Counted from the stretch's first letter, positions 21,159-34,019 are shown. The stretch is 60,710 nucleotides of DNA from Methanobacterium sp. (GCA_012838205.1 DUPR01000046.1:1-60710), one strand, 5' to 3'. Notes: a model not told the origin generated them from the sequence alone. Numbers and translations are program-made.

Positions 21159-21893
21159 ATTAAAGTCTTAGCTCCCATGGCCGGCATTACTGATGGGACA
21201 TTCTGCAGAGGCTTGTTAAATCATGGTTTTGACATGATAACTTTAGGTGGTTATAACGCAGACCCCCCCACTGTACGTGCAGGTCGAGAAATTCTCTCAC
21301 GCGGAAGGCCTGAATTTGACATTAACGAAGAAGAACTAGTTGAGCACATTGACAAACAAACCAAATTAATCAAAGATCAAGATTTTTGGAATGGCCTAAT
21401 CTCAGTTAACCTTCGTTCAATTACTCCTGAACCAATCATTGCGATATCCAAGCTTAAAAATGTGGATGTGGTGGAAATTAATGCCCACTGTAGACAACCA
21501 GAAATAACAAAACTAGGGTGTGGGCAAGAACTATTAAAAAGGACAGTTTTTTTGGAAAATTTCACTAAAGAAGTGGTTCGAAAAGCCAAGAGTCAAGTTT
21601 CAGTTAAGATCAGGGCCAATGTTCCAGAAGTTGATGATATTACTATAGTAAAAACAATTGAAAAAACTAATGTAGATTACTTGCATGTAGATGCTATGAG
21701 CCCTGGTTTTGACACTGCAGATTATGATTTAGTCAAAAATATTCGTGATGCAACTACGCTATTCATTATTGGTAACAATTCAATAAAGGATATTGAATCT
21801 GCAAGAAAGATGTTATCCTCAGGTGCTGATGGAATATCCATTGCTCGGGCTGCTATTAATGGAACATTGCCTTTTGATCTATCCAAAATATAG
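21159..21893 (+). CDS. Dihydrouridine synthase-like TIM-barrel protein
   Basis: A 244-residue FMN-type TIM barrel related to tRNA-dihydrouridine synthases and dihydroorotate dehydrogenases, of the methanogen type. Visible are the N-terminal [15 protein letters not shown], a central [13 protein letters not shown] with the cysteine in the usual Dus position, [13 protein letters not shown], and the phosphate-binding [27 protein letters not shown]. The reading frame upstream of ATG 21177 continues as ATT AAA GTC TTA GCT CCC, back to a stop at 21156-21158. Homologues start as [12 protein letters not shown] and GTGGAG ends nine bases before the ATT, so I place the start at ATT 21159. The ATG at 21177 would remove a conserved strand. 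Substrate unknown. Confidence 0.78.
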   Translation: MKVLAPMAGITDGTFCRGLLNHGFDMITLGGYNADPPTVRAGREILSRGRPEFDINEEELVEHIDKQTKLIKDQDFWNGLISVNLRSITPEPIIAISKLKNVDVVEINAHCRQPEITKLGCGQELLKRTVFLENFTKEVVRKAKSQVSVKIRANVPEVDDITIVKTIEKTNVDYLHVDAMSPGFDTADYDLVKNIRDATTLFIIGNNSIKDIESARKMLSSGADGISIARAAINGTLPFDLSKI

Positions 21894-22028
21894 GAAGTCA
21901 AGATTTCCAATATAAAATTTTTAATATAAAATCATATAAAATAAAGAACAATGATCAAAATATAAGAACCAAAAGAAATATTTAATAAAAATAACTCATG
22001 AATTTAATTATTAAACATAGGTGGTTAA

Positions 22029-24102
<2,074 letters not shown>

Positions 24103-24118
24103 GAGGGAGAGTATCAAG

Positions 24119-24739
24119 ATGGGATGGACTCCCCTCTACTTAGATCTGCAAGATAAAAACGTGTTAGTAGTAGGATCAGGAGAAGTAGGTCAAAGAAGAG
24201 CACAGCGTTTCCTCAGTTCAGGAGCAAACGTGATTATTATATCCAGACACACTTCAGATGAGTTAAAAAAAATGGGAGCCCTCTACAAATCCCGGAAAGA
24301 GCTTAAAAAATGGGTAGAGTGGGCAGATCTAATGGTAGTGGCCAGTTCAGATTCCCAATTAAATCAAAAAGCTACTTTTTTATCTAAAGATAAATTAATA
24401 AACAGAGCAGACTATCCTGAACACGGAAATCTAATTGTTCCATCCGTATTTTCCATAGGTGATGTTCAATTTTCAATTTTCACCCAAGGTAAAAGCCCGC
24501 TGATGGCTAAAGAGCTGAGAAAACGCATTGAGTCTATTGTTAAAAATAAAGACATTTTTCAACTTGAACTGCAACATTTCACCCGCCAATTATTGAAAAA
24601 AAAAGTAACAGATCAAAAAAAACGCCGCGATTATTTATACCAAATCTTAAATGATAAGAAGATAAATGAATTTTTAGATAATGGTGAAGTAGACGAAGCA
24701 CATGATTACGTTACTCAAATTCTAGAAAATCTGAATTAA
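24119..24739 (+). CDS. Precorrin-2 dehydrogenase (Met8/CysG-N type)
   Basis: A 206-residue NAD-dependent enzyme oxidising precorrin-2 to sirohydrochlorin. The Rossmann motif [24 protein letters not shown] is at residues about 15-38, and [21 protein letters not shown] near 98 is the family's central signature. The C-terminal part is helical and dimerising. Sirohydrochlorin is the branch point for siroheme and for coenzyme F430, the nickel cofactor of methyl-coenzyme M reductase. The gene lies 16 bases after mmp9 and before hemA. The start has a GGAG-type site. It is CysG's N-terminal half only; no methyltransferase domain is attached. Confidence 0.88.
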   Translation: MGWTPLYLDLQDKNVLVVGSGEVGQRRAQRFLSSGANVIIISRHTSDELKKMGALYKSRKELKKWVEWADLMVVASSDSQLNQKATFLSKDKLINRADYPEHGNLIVPSVFSIGDVQFSIFTQGKSPLMAKELRKRIESIVKNKDIFQLELQHFTRQLLKKKVTDQKKRRDYLYQILNDKKINEFLDNGEVDEAHDYVTQILENLN

Positions 24740-24838
24740 ATAATAAAATCTAAAAAAAAATTAAATCCTATTTAAACTACTTAATATTAATTAAAATAAA
24801 ATTATTAATAGATCCTATCCATGATCTGGAGGAACACA

Positions 24839-26029
24839 ATGATTCTAAATATCAGAATCGATCATAAAACAGCAGATATTGGTAAAATTGAAGAGTCTAC
24901 CATGAAAATGGATGAAATTTTCACCAAAATCCAAGAAGATCATGAGATACAAGAACATGTTCAGATAAAAACTTGTAACCGTGCTGAAATTTACCTTGTA
25001 ATGGATGATTCCCCCCTAAACTATCATTGGGATGGCTTGGTAGTTGAAAAGAATGAAAAAGCCTTGGAACATGTTCTTAAGCTTTCTTGTGGATTAGAAT
25101 CTATGATAATTGGTGAAGATCAGATATTAGGCCAGTTGAAAGATGCCTATAAAACCAGTGTTAAAAAGATGTCTTGCGGCCCTGTTTTAGGCACAGTATT
25201 TACGAAAGCCATACATGTTGGACAGGCAGTGCGTAAAAAAACACAAATTAATCAAGGATCTGTTTCTATAGGTTCAGCTGCTGTGGATCTAGCCGAATCA
25301 GTTCTTGGTGATCTAAAATGTAAAAAAGTATTAGTTATAGGGGCCGGTAAGATGGGAACACTAGTAGCCAAGGCCCTGGTGGAAAAACACCTTAAAGCCA
25401 TTGTAGTTGCTAATCGAACATATGATCGGGCCGTTTGCCTAGCCAAAGAATTGGGAGGGAGTGCTATACATTTTGATCGCCTGTCCAAGGCAATGTCCGA
25501 TGCAGATGTGGTTATAAGTGCTACTGGAGCCCCCCATACCATACTCACCACTGAAAAAGTAAAACTTGCAATCAATCCCGAAAACTTGAAAAAAATGGTT
25601 ATGGTAGATATTGCTAACCCACGAGATATTGAAGAAGACATTGCAAAATTAGGAGTTAAACTATATAATATAGATGATTTAAGGGGAATAGCAGACAAAA
25701 ACAAAAAGATGCGTAAATCTAAGGCAAAAAAAGCTGAAAACATAATTGCTGAAGAATTAGAACTTTTGGAAAAATCTTTAAGGCACCTTAAAGTAGAGCC
25801 CATCATAGCTAATATACGATCACAAGCTGAAAACATTCGAATTCGGGAAACAGAGAAGGCTTGCCGCATGATGGGAGATATTGAGGGTAAAGAAAGGATT
25901 GTGGATGATCTTACCAAAGTTGTGGTTGACCGTGTATTTTCAGACATAATCAGTAATCTTAAAGAAGCAGCAGAAAATGATAATGAAGAAGTACTAAAGT
26001 CTGCTGAGTTCCTTTTTAAAAAAAAATGA
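24839..26029 (+). CDS. hemA: Glutamyl-tRNA reductase
   Basis: Reduces glutamyl-tRNA to glutamate-1-semialdehyde, the committed step of tetrapyrrole synthesis. The catalytic cysteine is Cys46 in [12 protein letters not shown]. The NADPH-binding domain carries [20 protein letters not shown] near residue 166, and the [18 protein letters not shown] segment is conserved. The ATG at 24839 is chosen for its GGAGGAACACA leader rather than an in-frame ATG at 24821. Its length of 396 residues is normal. It is the last of the atwA-mmp9-precorrin dehydrogenase series, though about 100 bases separate it from the previous gene. Confidence 0.94.
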   Translation: MILNIRIDHKTADIGKIEESTMKMDEIFTKIQEDHEIQEHVQIKTCNRAEIYLVMDDSPLNYHWDGLVVEKNEKALEHVLKLSCGLESMIIGEDQILGQLKDAYKTSVKKMSCGPVLGTVFTKAIHVGQAVRKKTQINQGSVSIGSAAVDLAESVLGDLKCKKVLVIGAGKMGTLVAKALVEKHLKAIVVANRTYDRAVCLAKELGGSAIHFDRLSKAMSDADVVISATGAPHTILTTEKVKLAINPENLKKMVMVDIANPRDIEEDIAKLGVKLYNIDDLRGIADKNKKMRKSKAKKAENIIAEELELLEKSLRHLKVEPIIANIRSQAENIRIRETEKACRMMGDIEGKERIVDDLTKVVVDRVFSDIISNLKEAAENDNEEVLKSAEFLFKKK

Positions 26030-26034
26030 AATAA

Positions 26035-26049
26035 ATATCATTTTGATAT
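26035..26049. terminator. Short hairpin between convergent genes
   Basis: ATATCA pairs with TGATAT around TTT, followed 13 bases later by a T6 run (plus strand). It lies between the ends of hemA and the convergent DUF4013 gene and could terminate the hemA transcript. The stem is weak. Confidence 0.35.
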
Positions 26050-26122
26050 CAAATTAACTATTTTTTATAGTCAAATTTATTTTATAATTTAACATCTCAA
26101 AAAATATTTTCGGAAATTATAA

Positions 26123-26860
26123 TTAATCTATGCCATCTGAAACATCAATCAGTCCCAATAAACGTGTGGTGAATATCATTAGGAAAGGAGCAAAAAAAAC
26201 CGTGGAAATAATATCTCCTAATGATGAGCCAATATAGGGCAATTCATGCATGGTGTCAAAAACAACTTGTTGAATTATATAAAGGACAAAAACCGTGATA
26301 AATGATACCAATAGCATGTTTTTCAGTCCCACCAATCGTATTTTTCGGAATACCATTGAAAAGTCAAAAGCAGAAAGTATACGCCCATGATGGTGGGCCA
26401 TGTTCAAAACTGCCCCCTGAAACATGATGTTAAAGGCTAAAAAGAATATAATCACAAATAATAAAGCATATTGCATAATTATAGGGCCTAAATCTAGATT
26501 TAAAAGGTATTCAAACTCTGAAACTCCAATTACAACCAGAATCAGAGGCACTATAAAATATAGGAGTAAGATCACACTCTCCTTCACCCCATGCCAGAAC
26601 AGATCCAATGGATTATGAAAACTGGGGGGCTTGCTGGAACCCTGGACTGTTTCTTCCACAATACGAAAACCATAGCCTATCTCCATGAACGATAAAAAAA
26701 CCACAACAATAAGAATTATGATATCATTTATTCCTTTTATTATTGATGGGATGTCGAAATCAATCAAATGATCAGTTAAAAAAATAATTAGTCCCAATAT
26801 AAGAATATTTTGCCAGTTTGCGATAGTGTAGCGCAAAGCATTGGACATTTTTCCCTTCAT
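26123..26860 (-). CDS. DUF4013 membrane protein (copy 1)
   Basis: A 245-residue integral membrane protein of the DUF4013 family, frequent in Methanobacteriales. The recognisable start is ALRYTIANWQNILILGLIIFL, and a cytoplasmic loop contains KPPSFHNPLDLFWHGVKE near residue 78. Five or six membrane spans are predicted. Function is unknown. A second family member (28539-29381) lies on the other side of an AAA+ ATPase gene on the same strand. The ATG at 26860 has AAGGA ten bases upstream; an in-frame ATG at 26848 with AAGGG is an alternative. Confidence 0.8.
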   Translation of the reverse strand: MKGKMSNALRYTIANWQNILILGLIIFLTDHLIDFDIPSIIKGINDIIILIVVVFLSFMEIGYGFRIVEETVQGSSKPPSFHNPLDLFWHGVKESVILLLYFIVPLILVVIGVSEFEYLLNLDLGPIIMQYALLFVIIFFLAFNIMFQGAVLNMAHHHGRILSAFDFSMVFRKIRLVGLKNMLLVSFITVFVLYIIQQVVFDTMHELPYIGSSLGDIISTVFFAPFLMIFTTRLLGLIDVSDGID

Positions 26861-27241
26861 TAAAATCCATTCCTTAGTTTAAAATGCTGATGAAAAAATC
26901 ATCATGCTTAGATTATTCTTAGTAACTAAAAGATATCCCTATTCATACAATATCTAATAATCATCTAATTTAATCTAGACCCAGAAAACCAATACATTTT
27001 GTAAAATTAAGAGTTATCCTAAATTATTCTTTACATCAGACCCTTCACCCCCGTGGTGGAGAATACAATCTAGGAAAAGAATTCCAACAGAAGTAATAAT
27101 CTGCCACATTGAAAAAAACCTGAAAATCTAATATAGTTCAAAAATGGCAATTTCAACACGTTTATCAGCAGCATGTTAAATGGGAAAACCATTTCCCATG
27201 CATTTTTGAAATTATTAAAATAAAAAGAGCTCATGTAACTA
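26861..27241. other. Intergenic region with a hairpin
   Basis: 381 bases between copy 1 of DUF4013 and the ATPase gene. No convincing gene. A 65-codon frame on the minus strand (27070-27267) overlaps the ATPase end, lacks a ribosome site and looks random. A short GC-rich patch near 27040-27060 contains CACCCCCGTGGTGG. A perfect hairpin lies at 27180-27199. Confidence 0.5.
27180..27199. terminator. Perfect 8-bp hairpin after the ATPase gene
   Basis: ATGGGAAA pairs with TTTCCCAT around ACCA. It lies about 45 bases beyond the stop of the minus-strand AAA+ gene and is the likely end of that transcript. Confidence 0.5.
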
Positions 27242-28363
27242 TCAGGCAAACATGCCCTTTGGTTCATTAGTTTCTTTTTTGTAATGTTTCAGAGCGTAAT
27301 GGAAGTCTTCCATAGTTACAACATCCTTATCTTCAGAGATGGCTTTGTGGAGGGCTACCTTCAGTAAGCGGTCTTTAATGTCCCTACCAGACATTCCCCT
27401 GGAAAGATGTGCTAGTTTTCCAAGATCTTGGTCAACTGGTAAGGGCATGGAATTAACGTACATTTCAAGGATTTGTCTTCTTTCATTTTTATCAGGAAGA
27501 ACAAATTCAATTTCCTCTTCAAATCTACTTCTGAGAGCATAATCCAACAATTGAGGATTATTAGTGGCTCCAATCGTTACCACCCCCAAGTTAGGGTTGA
27601 TACCATCCATCTCAGTCAAAAGAGCATTCACCACTTCGGAAACATCTCCCCTGAGGGACTGATACCGGCGGTCGAGGCCGATGGCATCTATCTCATCTAT
27701 GAAAATAACTGAGGGTGAGCAAGCAACTGCAGCCTCGAAAAGTTCGTGTATTTGGCGTGCTCCATCCCCCACGTGTTCCCCTATGAGACTTGTGGCCTTA
27801 ACCAGGAAAAGAGGTACTTGAAGCTCATTAGACAAAGATTTTGCCAGCATTGTTTTTCCTGTACCTGGTGTTCCATGGAATAAAACATTGTTAGGTGCCC
27901 ATTCCTGAAAACTCTCTGGTTCCTGTAAGTATCGTGTTATGATTTTGCACTTGGTTTTGGCTCTTTCCTGACCTATAACATCAGTGATTTTGAGGTTGCT
28001 CTCAATTTTTTTAATTTCCCGAACCTCTTCCACCTCCATGAGGAGGATGGAGGTGTTTTTGGTTATCCTTGAGTCATCGGGATGGGCTTTTATCACTTTA
28101 AAAGCAAAATCTGGTAATAATTTTTGGTCAAAAAGGAATGATCCTTCCTTGACCTTGTACCCGACCCATTGTTCTCGGGCGTATAACTCAAAAAGTTCAT
28201 TGTCAAATATTTCTATTTTTGGATTCTCCACCAAGTTACACAAAAATGGGTATCCAATGGATTGGAGTACAACCATCTTTGTTTCTTTTCCAGAGTCCTC
28301 AAGACCAGCGGAAGTCTTTTTCTCGGATACAATAGGATCATTAGTAATGTTATTGTGTTTCAA
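27242..28363 (-). CDS. AAA+ ATPase, single domain, Cdc48/PAN-like (AMA-like)
   Basis: A 373-residue AAA ATPase. An N-terminal domain of about 120 residues is beta-rich. The ATPase domain follows, with Walker A GTPGTGKT at 164-171, Walker [12 protein letters not shown] near 218 and arginine-finger region [11 protein letters not shown] near 290. A C-terminal lid ends the protein. There is one ATPase domain and no protease, zinc or membrane segment. The layout resembles AMA proteins (hexameric AAA proteins of methanogens and Archaeoglobus), whose N-domain binds unfolded protein. It is also related to proteasome-activating nucleotidase. It is flanked on both sides by DUF4013 membrane protein genes, all on the minus strand. 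Confidence 0.85.
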   Translation of the reverse strand: MKHNNITNDPIVSEKKTSAGLEDSGKETKMVVLQSIGYPFLCNLVENPKIEIFDNELFELYAREQWVGYKVKEGSFLFDQKLLPDFAFKVIKAHPDDSRITKNTSILLMEVEEVREIKKIESNLKITDVIGQERAKTKCKIITRYLQEPESFQEWAPNNVLFHGTPGTGKTMLAKSLSNELQVPLFLVKATSLIGEHVGDGARQIHELFEAAVACSPSVIFIDEIDAIGLDRRYQSLRGDVSEVVNALLTEMDGINPNLGVVTIGATNNPQLLDYALRSRFEEEIEFVLPDKNERRQILEMYVNSMPLPVDQDLGKLAHLSRGMSGRDIKDRLLKVALHKAISEDKDVVTMEDFHYALKHYKKETNEPKGMFA

Positions 28364-28538
28364 AATATCACATTAAAATTTTATTGATTCTAATAAAAAT
28401 TTGACTAAAGCGGGGAAGTATAAAAACTAAATTCATGTTAAAATTATATTTGATGTAGGTTATTAAAGAGCTTTTTGTTAAATATATATAATTCTTGATC
28501 TATTGTCAGGGAAAAAAGGAATGATTATCTTTAAGATG

Positions 28539-29381
28539 CTATTCTGATAGATAGATCAACGCCACCGATCTGATAAAGAATATGTATAAATAGGGTAACC
28601 AAATCAAGGAAGACAATCCCCACACAATAAATCCCCCTAATTCCCTATTAAAATGGCTTAAAAACCGAATCAAAGCGGGCACGGCAAACAACAAATTGAA
28701 GATAAAAAATACTGTCAAATACCATTTTATTAGGTTACCCCATCCGATATAATTTATTTCACCTATAATTTCACTGAATTGGAATGCTGAGAACAGATCG
28801 CCATCGTAGTCTGCCATATTTGCTAATGCCATTAAAAACAGGGGAACTATTACAACCAAATATATAATTCCCGCAGTAGAATAGATAGGCATAAAACTAG
28901 AAATAAAAGATAAACTACCAGCAGAAAAAAGGAAAAACTCCCCTACTTGTGACTGTATAATATTATCTATAATTAATGAATTAAAATCTATGCCATACAT
29001 AGAAAGAACTTCTGGAAATGACGAGGTCATTAAAAACATTGAATGAAGCAAAATTAAGATAGCAGGGAGGATGTAGACTAATGCTACCAAGTAAATCTTT
29101 AAACCATCTCGTAACATTTCAATCCAATTGTCAAATTTTGGTAGTTCGTTCACATCATCTAAAGATGATTTTAAAATTCTAAATAAATACCCGTTGACAA
29201 AAAATCCTATAATAAACCCTGCAATGATAAATAATCGGTAAATTACAACATTTGTTACCCCCAAATAATCACTGCTTCTTGCAAGACTAATTGCAAATAT
29301 AATAATTCCCAATGTCAAAATTTTCTTCCAGTCTGAAAGCGGATATTTCAAAGAATCAATAACTATTTCCTTTATAGCCAT
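28539..29381 (-). CDS. DUF4013 membrane protein (copy 2)
   Basis: A 280-residue polytopic protein of the same family as the gene at 26123-26860. The start KEIVIDSLKYPLSDWKKILTLGIIIF and the loop LDDVNELPKFDNWIEMLRDGLK align with the other copy, but the sequences have diverged strongly and this one has a longer central loop. About six spans. It lies upstream of the AAA+ gene by 175 bases, on the same strand. No function is known. Confidence 0.8.
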   Translation of the reverse strand: MAIKEIVIDSLKYPLSDWKKILTLGIIIFAISLARSSDYLGVTNVVIYRLFIIAGFIIGFFVNGYLFRILKSSLDDVNELPKFDNWIEMLRDGLKIYLVALVYILPAILILLHSMFLMTSSFPEVLSMYGIDFNSLIIDNIIQSQVGEFFLFSAGSLSFISSFMPIYSTAGIIYLVVIVPLFLMALANMADYDGDLFSAFQFSEIIGEINYIGWGNLIKWYLTVFFIFNLLFAVPALIRFLSHFNRELGGFIVWGLSSLIWLPYLYIFFIRSVALIYLSE

Positions 29382-29573
29382 ATAATCACTGAAAATATTA
29401 GAAAAATAATTATATTTAAAAATTTGTAAATTTGACCGAGTTCCAGAGATAATCCTTATAATAACAATGATTTTAACTTTTTTAAAGAATATTCAAGATT
29501 TATTCAATCTTTTATCGTTAATCAAATGGATATTCACCCAGATATTGGCCAATTTTTTTATAGTGAAAAGGAT

Positions 29574-29590
29574 ACCAAAACCTTTAAATA
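29574..29590 (+). promoter_or_regulatory. hcp promoter (BRE/TATA)
   Basis: ACCAAAACC followed by TTTAAATA matches an archaeal BRE plus TATA box. A transcript would start near 29610-29613, giving a leader of about 100 bases to the first hcp start codon. Confidence 0.55.
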
Positions 29591-29594
29591 TTTT

Positions 29595-29612
29595 GTTCTA
29601 CTACAATAGAAC
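29595..29612 (+). promoter_or_regulatory. Inverted repeat GTTCTA-N6-TAGAAC (putative operator)
   Basis: A perfect 6-bp inverted repeat with six-base spacer, sitting exactly between the TATA box and the predicted start site of hcp. A bound dimeric repressor would block initiation. Candidate ligands are the ArsR-V4R regulator encoded 2 kb downstream, or a nitrosative-stress regulator. Confidence 0.45.
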
Positions 29613-29613
29613 A

Positions 29614-29667
29614 TTCGATATATGCAGAACTATTCGGCATTTGTAAAACAAATTTAGCATATACGAA
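29614..29667 (+). promoter_or_regulatory. Long-range inverted repeat TTCG-ATATATGC / GCATATACGAA
   Basis: TTCGATATATGC at 29614-29625 is mirrored by GCATATACGAA at 29657-29667 (one extra base in the left arm). Between them lie a third TTCGGCAT element (29633-29640) and a small palindrome TTTGTAAAACAAA. Published MsvR sites are, as I recall, built from TTCG/CGAA half-sites, so this is a candidate redox-regulator binding region. Confidence 0.4.
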
Positions 29668-29712
29668 AACCCCAAAAAATGAATAAACTTGTTCCAAATT
29701 GGAGGAAATAAT

Positions 29713-31089
<1,377 letters not shown>

Positions 31090-31144
31090 TTATGTTACCC
31101 TATTTCCACTTTTTCTTAATTCAGGATTTTAAATTTTAGGGGAA

Positions 31145-31177
31145 TAGTTACATCATAATTGATTAAATTAGTAACTA
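31145..31177 (+). promoter_or_regulatory. Inverted repeat TAGTTAC-N19-GTAACTA
   Basis: A perfect 7-bp inverted repeat, 22 bases before the cupin gene start. A TATA-like TTTTAAATTTTA lies upstream near 31127-31138. It may be an operator for the cupin-zinc ribbon-regulator run. Confidence 0.35.
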
Positions 31178-31198
31178 AACAATAAAGGGATGTATCAA

Positions 31199-31537
31199 AT
31201 GAAAGTAGTAAAAAAAGATGAAACCCCAATCGCAGACACTCCACACAAGGTAGATGTACGAAAATTGTACGATACCGAAAATGCACAAGCTGTTCATATC
31301 AAACTTGAGCCAGGAGAATCTCTCAAAAAACACATCACCCCTGTCGATGTATTTTTCTATGTTTTAGAAGGTGTTGGCATTGTTGAGATAGGTGATGAGA
31401 AGAAACAGGTCACTAGAGATACACTAATTGATAGTCCTGCCCGTATACCTCACTGCTGGTATAATGAGAGCGATCAAACACTTCGATTCTTGGTTGTTAA
31501 AGTACCTAGACCCACTGAAAATACCAGATTATTATAA
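31199..31537 (+). CDS. Cupin-domain protein
   Basis: A 112-residue single-domain cupin. The motifs are loose: KLEPGESLKKHITPVDVFFYVLEGVGIVEIGDE (motif 1, one His) and SPARIPHCWYNES (motif 2, His-Pro region). These suggest metal binding with fewer His ligands than usual. The ATG at 31199 (MKVVKKDE) is chosen because AAGGG lies nine bases upstream; an ATG at 31190 directly abuts that AAGGG. Substrate unknown. Its position after hcp and before a redox-type regulator suggests a stress or sensing role. Confidence 0.8.
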   Translation: MKVVKKDETPIADTPHKVDVRKLYDTENAQAVHIKLEPGESLKKHITPVDVFFYVLEGVGIVEIGDEKKQVTRDTLIDSPARIPHCWYNESDQTLRFLVVKVPRPTENTRLL

Positions 31538-31558
31538 AACTTTAAAAGAGATGATAAA

Positions 31559-31756
31559 TTGTCGAAAAAAGTTATTGATGAGGATAAAGCATTTGAACAA
31601 GCATTGAAAGGGAAAATGGGTTGGAAATGTTCCTGTGCCCTTGAAATAATTGATAAAAAGTCATCTTTACGCGATGTTACTTGTAAAAAATGCGGTAAGA
31701 CTTTTAAAACTGATAGAAAGACCGACACGTGCTTTCGTTGCGAAAGAGGCCAATAA
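31559..31756 (+). CDS. Small zinc-ribbon protein
   Basis: A 65-residue protein with six cysteines: CSC near residue 24, CKKC at about 42-45 and CFRC at about 58-61. The last two pairs fit a treble-clef or rubredoxin-like zinc ribbon. Translation starts at TTG 31559, preceded by GAGATGAT. It lies 21 bases after the cupin gene and 48 bases before the regulator gene, so all three are probably one transcript. No function can be assigned. Confidence 0.65.
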   Translation: MSKKVIDEDKAFEQALKGKMGWKCSCALEIIDKKSSLRDVTCKKCGKTFKTDRKTDTCFRCERGQ

Positions 31757-31804
31757 TTACAGCTAATCTGCAATACCTGAAAAATCTCCACAAGGATTAA
31801 AAAA

Positions 31805-32584
31805 ATGGTAAATAATGTGAAAGAAAACGAAATAAAACCTTCAAAACCACCAGATAACAGCCAAATAGAACTTTTTGCAACTCCTGAAGGTGTGTTGGCT
31901 ATTAAAAGCCCTGTTAGAGTGAAAATCCTATCAATGTTGAGAAATGGTGATTTGAGCTTTGATGAAATTGTGAAGCTTTCAGGCCGTGCAAAATCCACTG
32001 TATCAAGTCATCTTAAAGCAATGAGCCGTGATGGGATAATTAACTCCCGTGTTGACCCTGAAGATGCTCGTAAAAAGATATTTTACATCCAATCAGGGTA
32101 TATTGGAAAATTACATCGCCAAAAACTTCAAGAAGATATTTCAGCTTATATCCAGAGGTACATTGCCAGTGAAAATGAACCTTTTGAATTTTTTAGACTC
32201 ATCTTCCACACCCTGAGGATTTCTCTATTAAATCAAGGAGTTGACATAGATCCAATACTTTATGAAGCTGGTTTAAAAGTTGGAGATGCTTTATACGAAA
32301 AAGTGAAAGATCCGGATCAGTCTACTTTTCTTTCTAATATTGCTCAATTCTGGAAAACCCACAACTTGGGATCTATAAAGATTCATAGTTTAAAACCAAT
32401 TACCATAAGTGTAACCGATTGTTTCGAATGCAGTGGCCTTCCTTATTTAGGACGACCTGCCTGTGCATTTGATAGCGGAATATTAGAATCATTATTCAGT
32501 TCATACAACCAGGAAAAGGTAAAAGTTTTGGAAACTGCATGTTATGCCTTGGGAGATAAAGCATGCCGTTTTGTCATCCAATAA
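31805..32584 (+). CDS. ArsR-type regulator with V4R domain (MsvR-like)
   Basis: A transcription factor of 259 residues. A winged helix of the ArsR type lies at about 25-95 ([20 protein letters not shown], then [20 protein letters not shown]). A C-terminal V4R ligand/redox domain lies at about 120-258. The V4R part carries five cysteines, in [25 protein letters not shown] and DKACRF. This architecture is that of MsvR, the methanogen redox-sensing repressor that acts through cysteine oxidation. The cysteine count supports a redox or metal switch. It ends the hcp-cupin-zinc ribbon series. Orthology to MsvR cannot be proved here, since V4R regulators form a wider group. Confidence 0.82.
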   Translation: MVNNVKENEIKPSKPPDNSQIELFATPEGVLAIKSPVRVKILSMLRNGDLSFDEIVKLSGRAKSTVSSHLKAMSRDGIINSRVDPEDARKKIFYIQSGYIGKLHRQKLQEDISAYIQRYIASENEPFEFFRLIFHTLRISLLNQGVDIDPILYEAGLKVGDALYEKVKDPDQSTFLSNIAQFWKTHNLGSIKIHSLKPITISVTDCFECSGLPYLGRPACAFDSGILESLFSSYNQEKVKVLETACYALGDKACRFVIQ

Positions 32585-32710
32585 AAATGCAAAATGGATC
32601 TAGCATGTAATTTTTCCAGTGTCCACAGATCATAACTTCTGCATAATATAAATTCAGAATTATAGACTGAATACTAAATCTACTTCAAAATATGAATATT
32701 AATCTTGAAT

Positions 32711-32923
32711 TTAATCTTGAATAGCCCTAAATCTTGCTTTAGCCGCTAACCATCTAATTTCCCGTTCTTTTACTTTCAAATAGTCCGCATCTTCGTCGAT
32801 AAACTTGTTAATGAGATTAATTAACACGTTTTCTTCGATTACATCATGAACAAACTCTAATAATTCTGTATCACTTGAACAATCTGCATTATCCAAGAAA
32901 TTGAACCCAACTTGCTCTCCCAT
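32711..32923 (-). CDS. Small acidic hypothetical protein
   Basis: A 70-residue acidic protein with no recognised domain, predicted helical (LEFVHDVIEENVLINLINKF, then KVKEREIRWLAAKARFR). A GGGTGG site lies four bases before the ATG, and codon use is like its neighbours. It stands alone between the convergent regulator gene and the endonuclease IV-like gene. Probably real, function unknown. Confidence 0.55.
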   Translation of the reverse strand: MGEQVGFNFLDNADCSSDTELLEFVHDVIEENVLINLINKFIDEDADYLKVKEREIRWLAAKARFRAIQD

Positions 32924-33118
32924 TAAACCACCCAGTATTCCGAGTAATATTTTGTTTAAACCAATATATACTTTATCAATACTTTATCAAAAGATTCTCA
33001 TAATTCATTTAATGTTCAATAATTAATTAATAATGAAAAGGAATATTAACAGATATTTATAAATTAGTCACCTTTTTTATTGTTAAATTTGAAAATAGTA
33101 TTCATTATCAGATTTATT

Positions 33119-33967
33119 CTAAAGTAAATTTTGGTATTTTTGCTTCATTATAAGAGCATCTCTTTCCAGAAAAGGAGTTTCACAAATTATAGTAGCATAC
33201 CAACCACATTCAATAAGTGTTTCCAACAATAAGTCTAATGGTGGGCCAAATTCAGTTTCATTCAAAACATGATGTTTTCTCTCACCGGCATCTGTGTACT
33301 CGATCTTGGTGAAATGGCAATGTAGAGGTTGAACTTTTTTACCAACATCCACCAGGACATCCTCTAATTTCCTTAATATTTTAAAATAATCATCTAATTC
33401 TTTAATACAGCCTCTGCCTCTGGCATGTAAATGTGCAAAGTCAATTGTTGGTGAAAAATTATCAAATGAATCACAAATATCTATGATTTCATCTAAATTT
33501 CCTAGTTGTGACCTTTTTCCGGTAGTTTCAGGGGCAAAAGTGAAATTTTTAATTCCTAGAGAATCAAGATCATCCATTAATTTTGAAATTGCGAACTTAC
33601 ATCGATTAAGAGCCTCTTGAGGAGTGAATTTTGTATAAAACCCAGGGTGAAAAACAATTCTATACGCTCCCATCCATTCTGCAGCACGGGCTGATTGAAC
33701 CAGCCTATCAATAGATCTTTCTAAAACATCGTCCTTCTGCGCTGATAAATTGATATAATATGGAGCGTGCATTGAAACCTTAATATCATTTTTTTTAGCA
33801 TTCTTTTTCAATTTAAGGGCAGATTGTTTCTGAATACGTACTCCGTATGTGGCTTGGTATTCGTAAGCGTCCAATCCTAATTCACGAATGTAACCACATA
33901 CTTCAACAGTTTGGCCATTGAAACCAATTGGATTTCCTGCTGGGCCGAATAAAATATTTTGTTTCAT
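33119..33967 (-). CDS. Endonuclease IV-like TIM-barrel protein
   Basis: A member of the AP endonuclease family 2 / xylose isomerase-like TIM barrels. Nearly all metal ligands of endonuclease IV can be placed: [53 protein letters not shown] and IICETPF. The length of 282 residues matches Nfo. True endonuclease IV cuts abasic sites in DNA, and this divergent archaeal branch may do so or may act on another substrate. An exonuclease III homologue, the other class of AP endonuclease, is encoded 5 kb away. Confidence 0.82.
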   Translation of the reverse strand: MKQNILFGPAGNPIGFNGQTVEVCGYIRELGLDAYEYQATYGVRIQKQSALKLKKNAKKNDIKVSMHAPYYINLSAQKDDVLERSIDRLVQSARAAEWMGAYRIVFHPGFYTKFTPQEALNRCKFAISKLMDDLDSLGIKNFTFAPETTGKRSQLGNLDEIIDICDSFDNFSPTIDFAHLHARGRGCIKELDDYFKILRKLEDVLVDVGKKVQPLHCHFTKIEYTDAGERKHHVLNETEFGPPLDLLLETLIECGWYATIICETPFLERDALIMKQKYQNLL

Positions 33968-34019
33968 GTTAAAATTCTATAAATAGGTTGAATGACAAAT
34001 TGAATTGGGAAATAGGTTT

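Larger units (their letters stand above)
29382..29712. other. Divergent promoter region, DUF4013 / hcp
   Basis: 331 bases without a gene. The left part is plain AT-rich sequence upstream of the minus-strand DUF4013 gene. The right part carries the hcp promoter and several inverted repeats, listed separately. Confidence 0.7.

Noticed and set aside
25252..25947. Minus-strand frame of 231 codons opposite hemA
   Set aside because: Shadow of the highly conserved glutamyl-tRNA reductase frame; Ser/Thr-rich composition typical of antisense reading.
27036..27064. GC-rich patch with CACCCCCGTGGTGG, considered as a small RNA
   Set aside because: Only a few base pairs can form and there is no promoter-like or terminator-like element tied to it.
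27070..27267. 65-codon minus-strand frame overlapping the end of the AAA+ gene
   Set aside because: No ribosome site, no conserved feature, and a hairpin terminator lies inside it. Probably chance in AT-rich DNA.
31474..31998. Minus-strand frame of 174 codons across the cupin, zinc-ribbon and regulator genes
   Set aside because: It spans three plus-strand genes that each have ribosome sites and domain matches.
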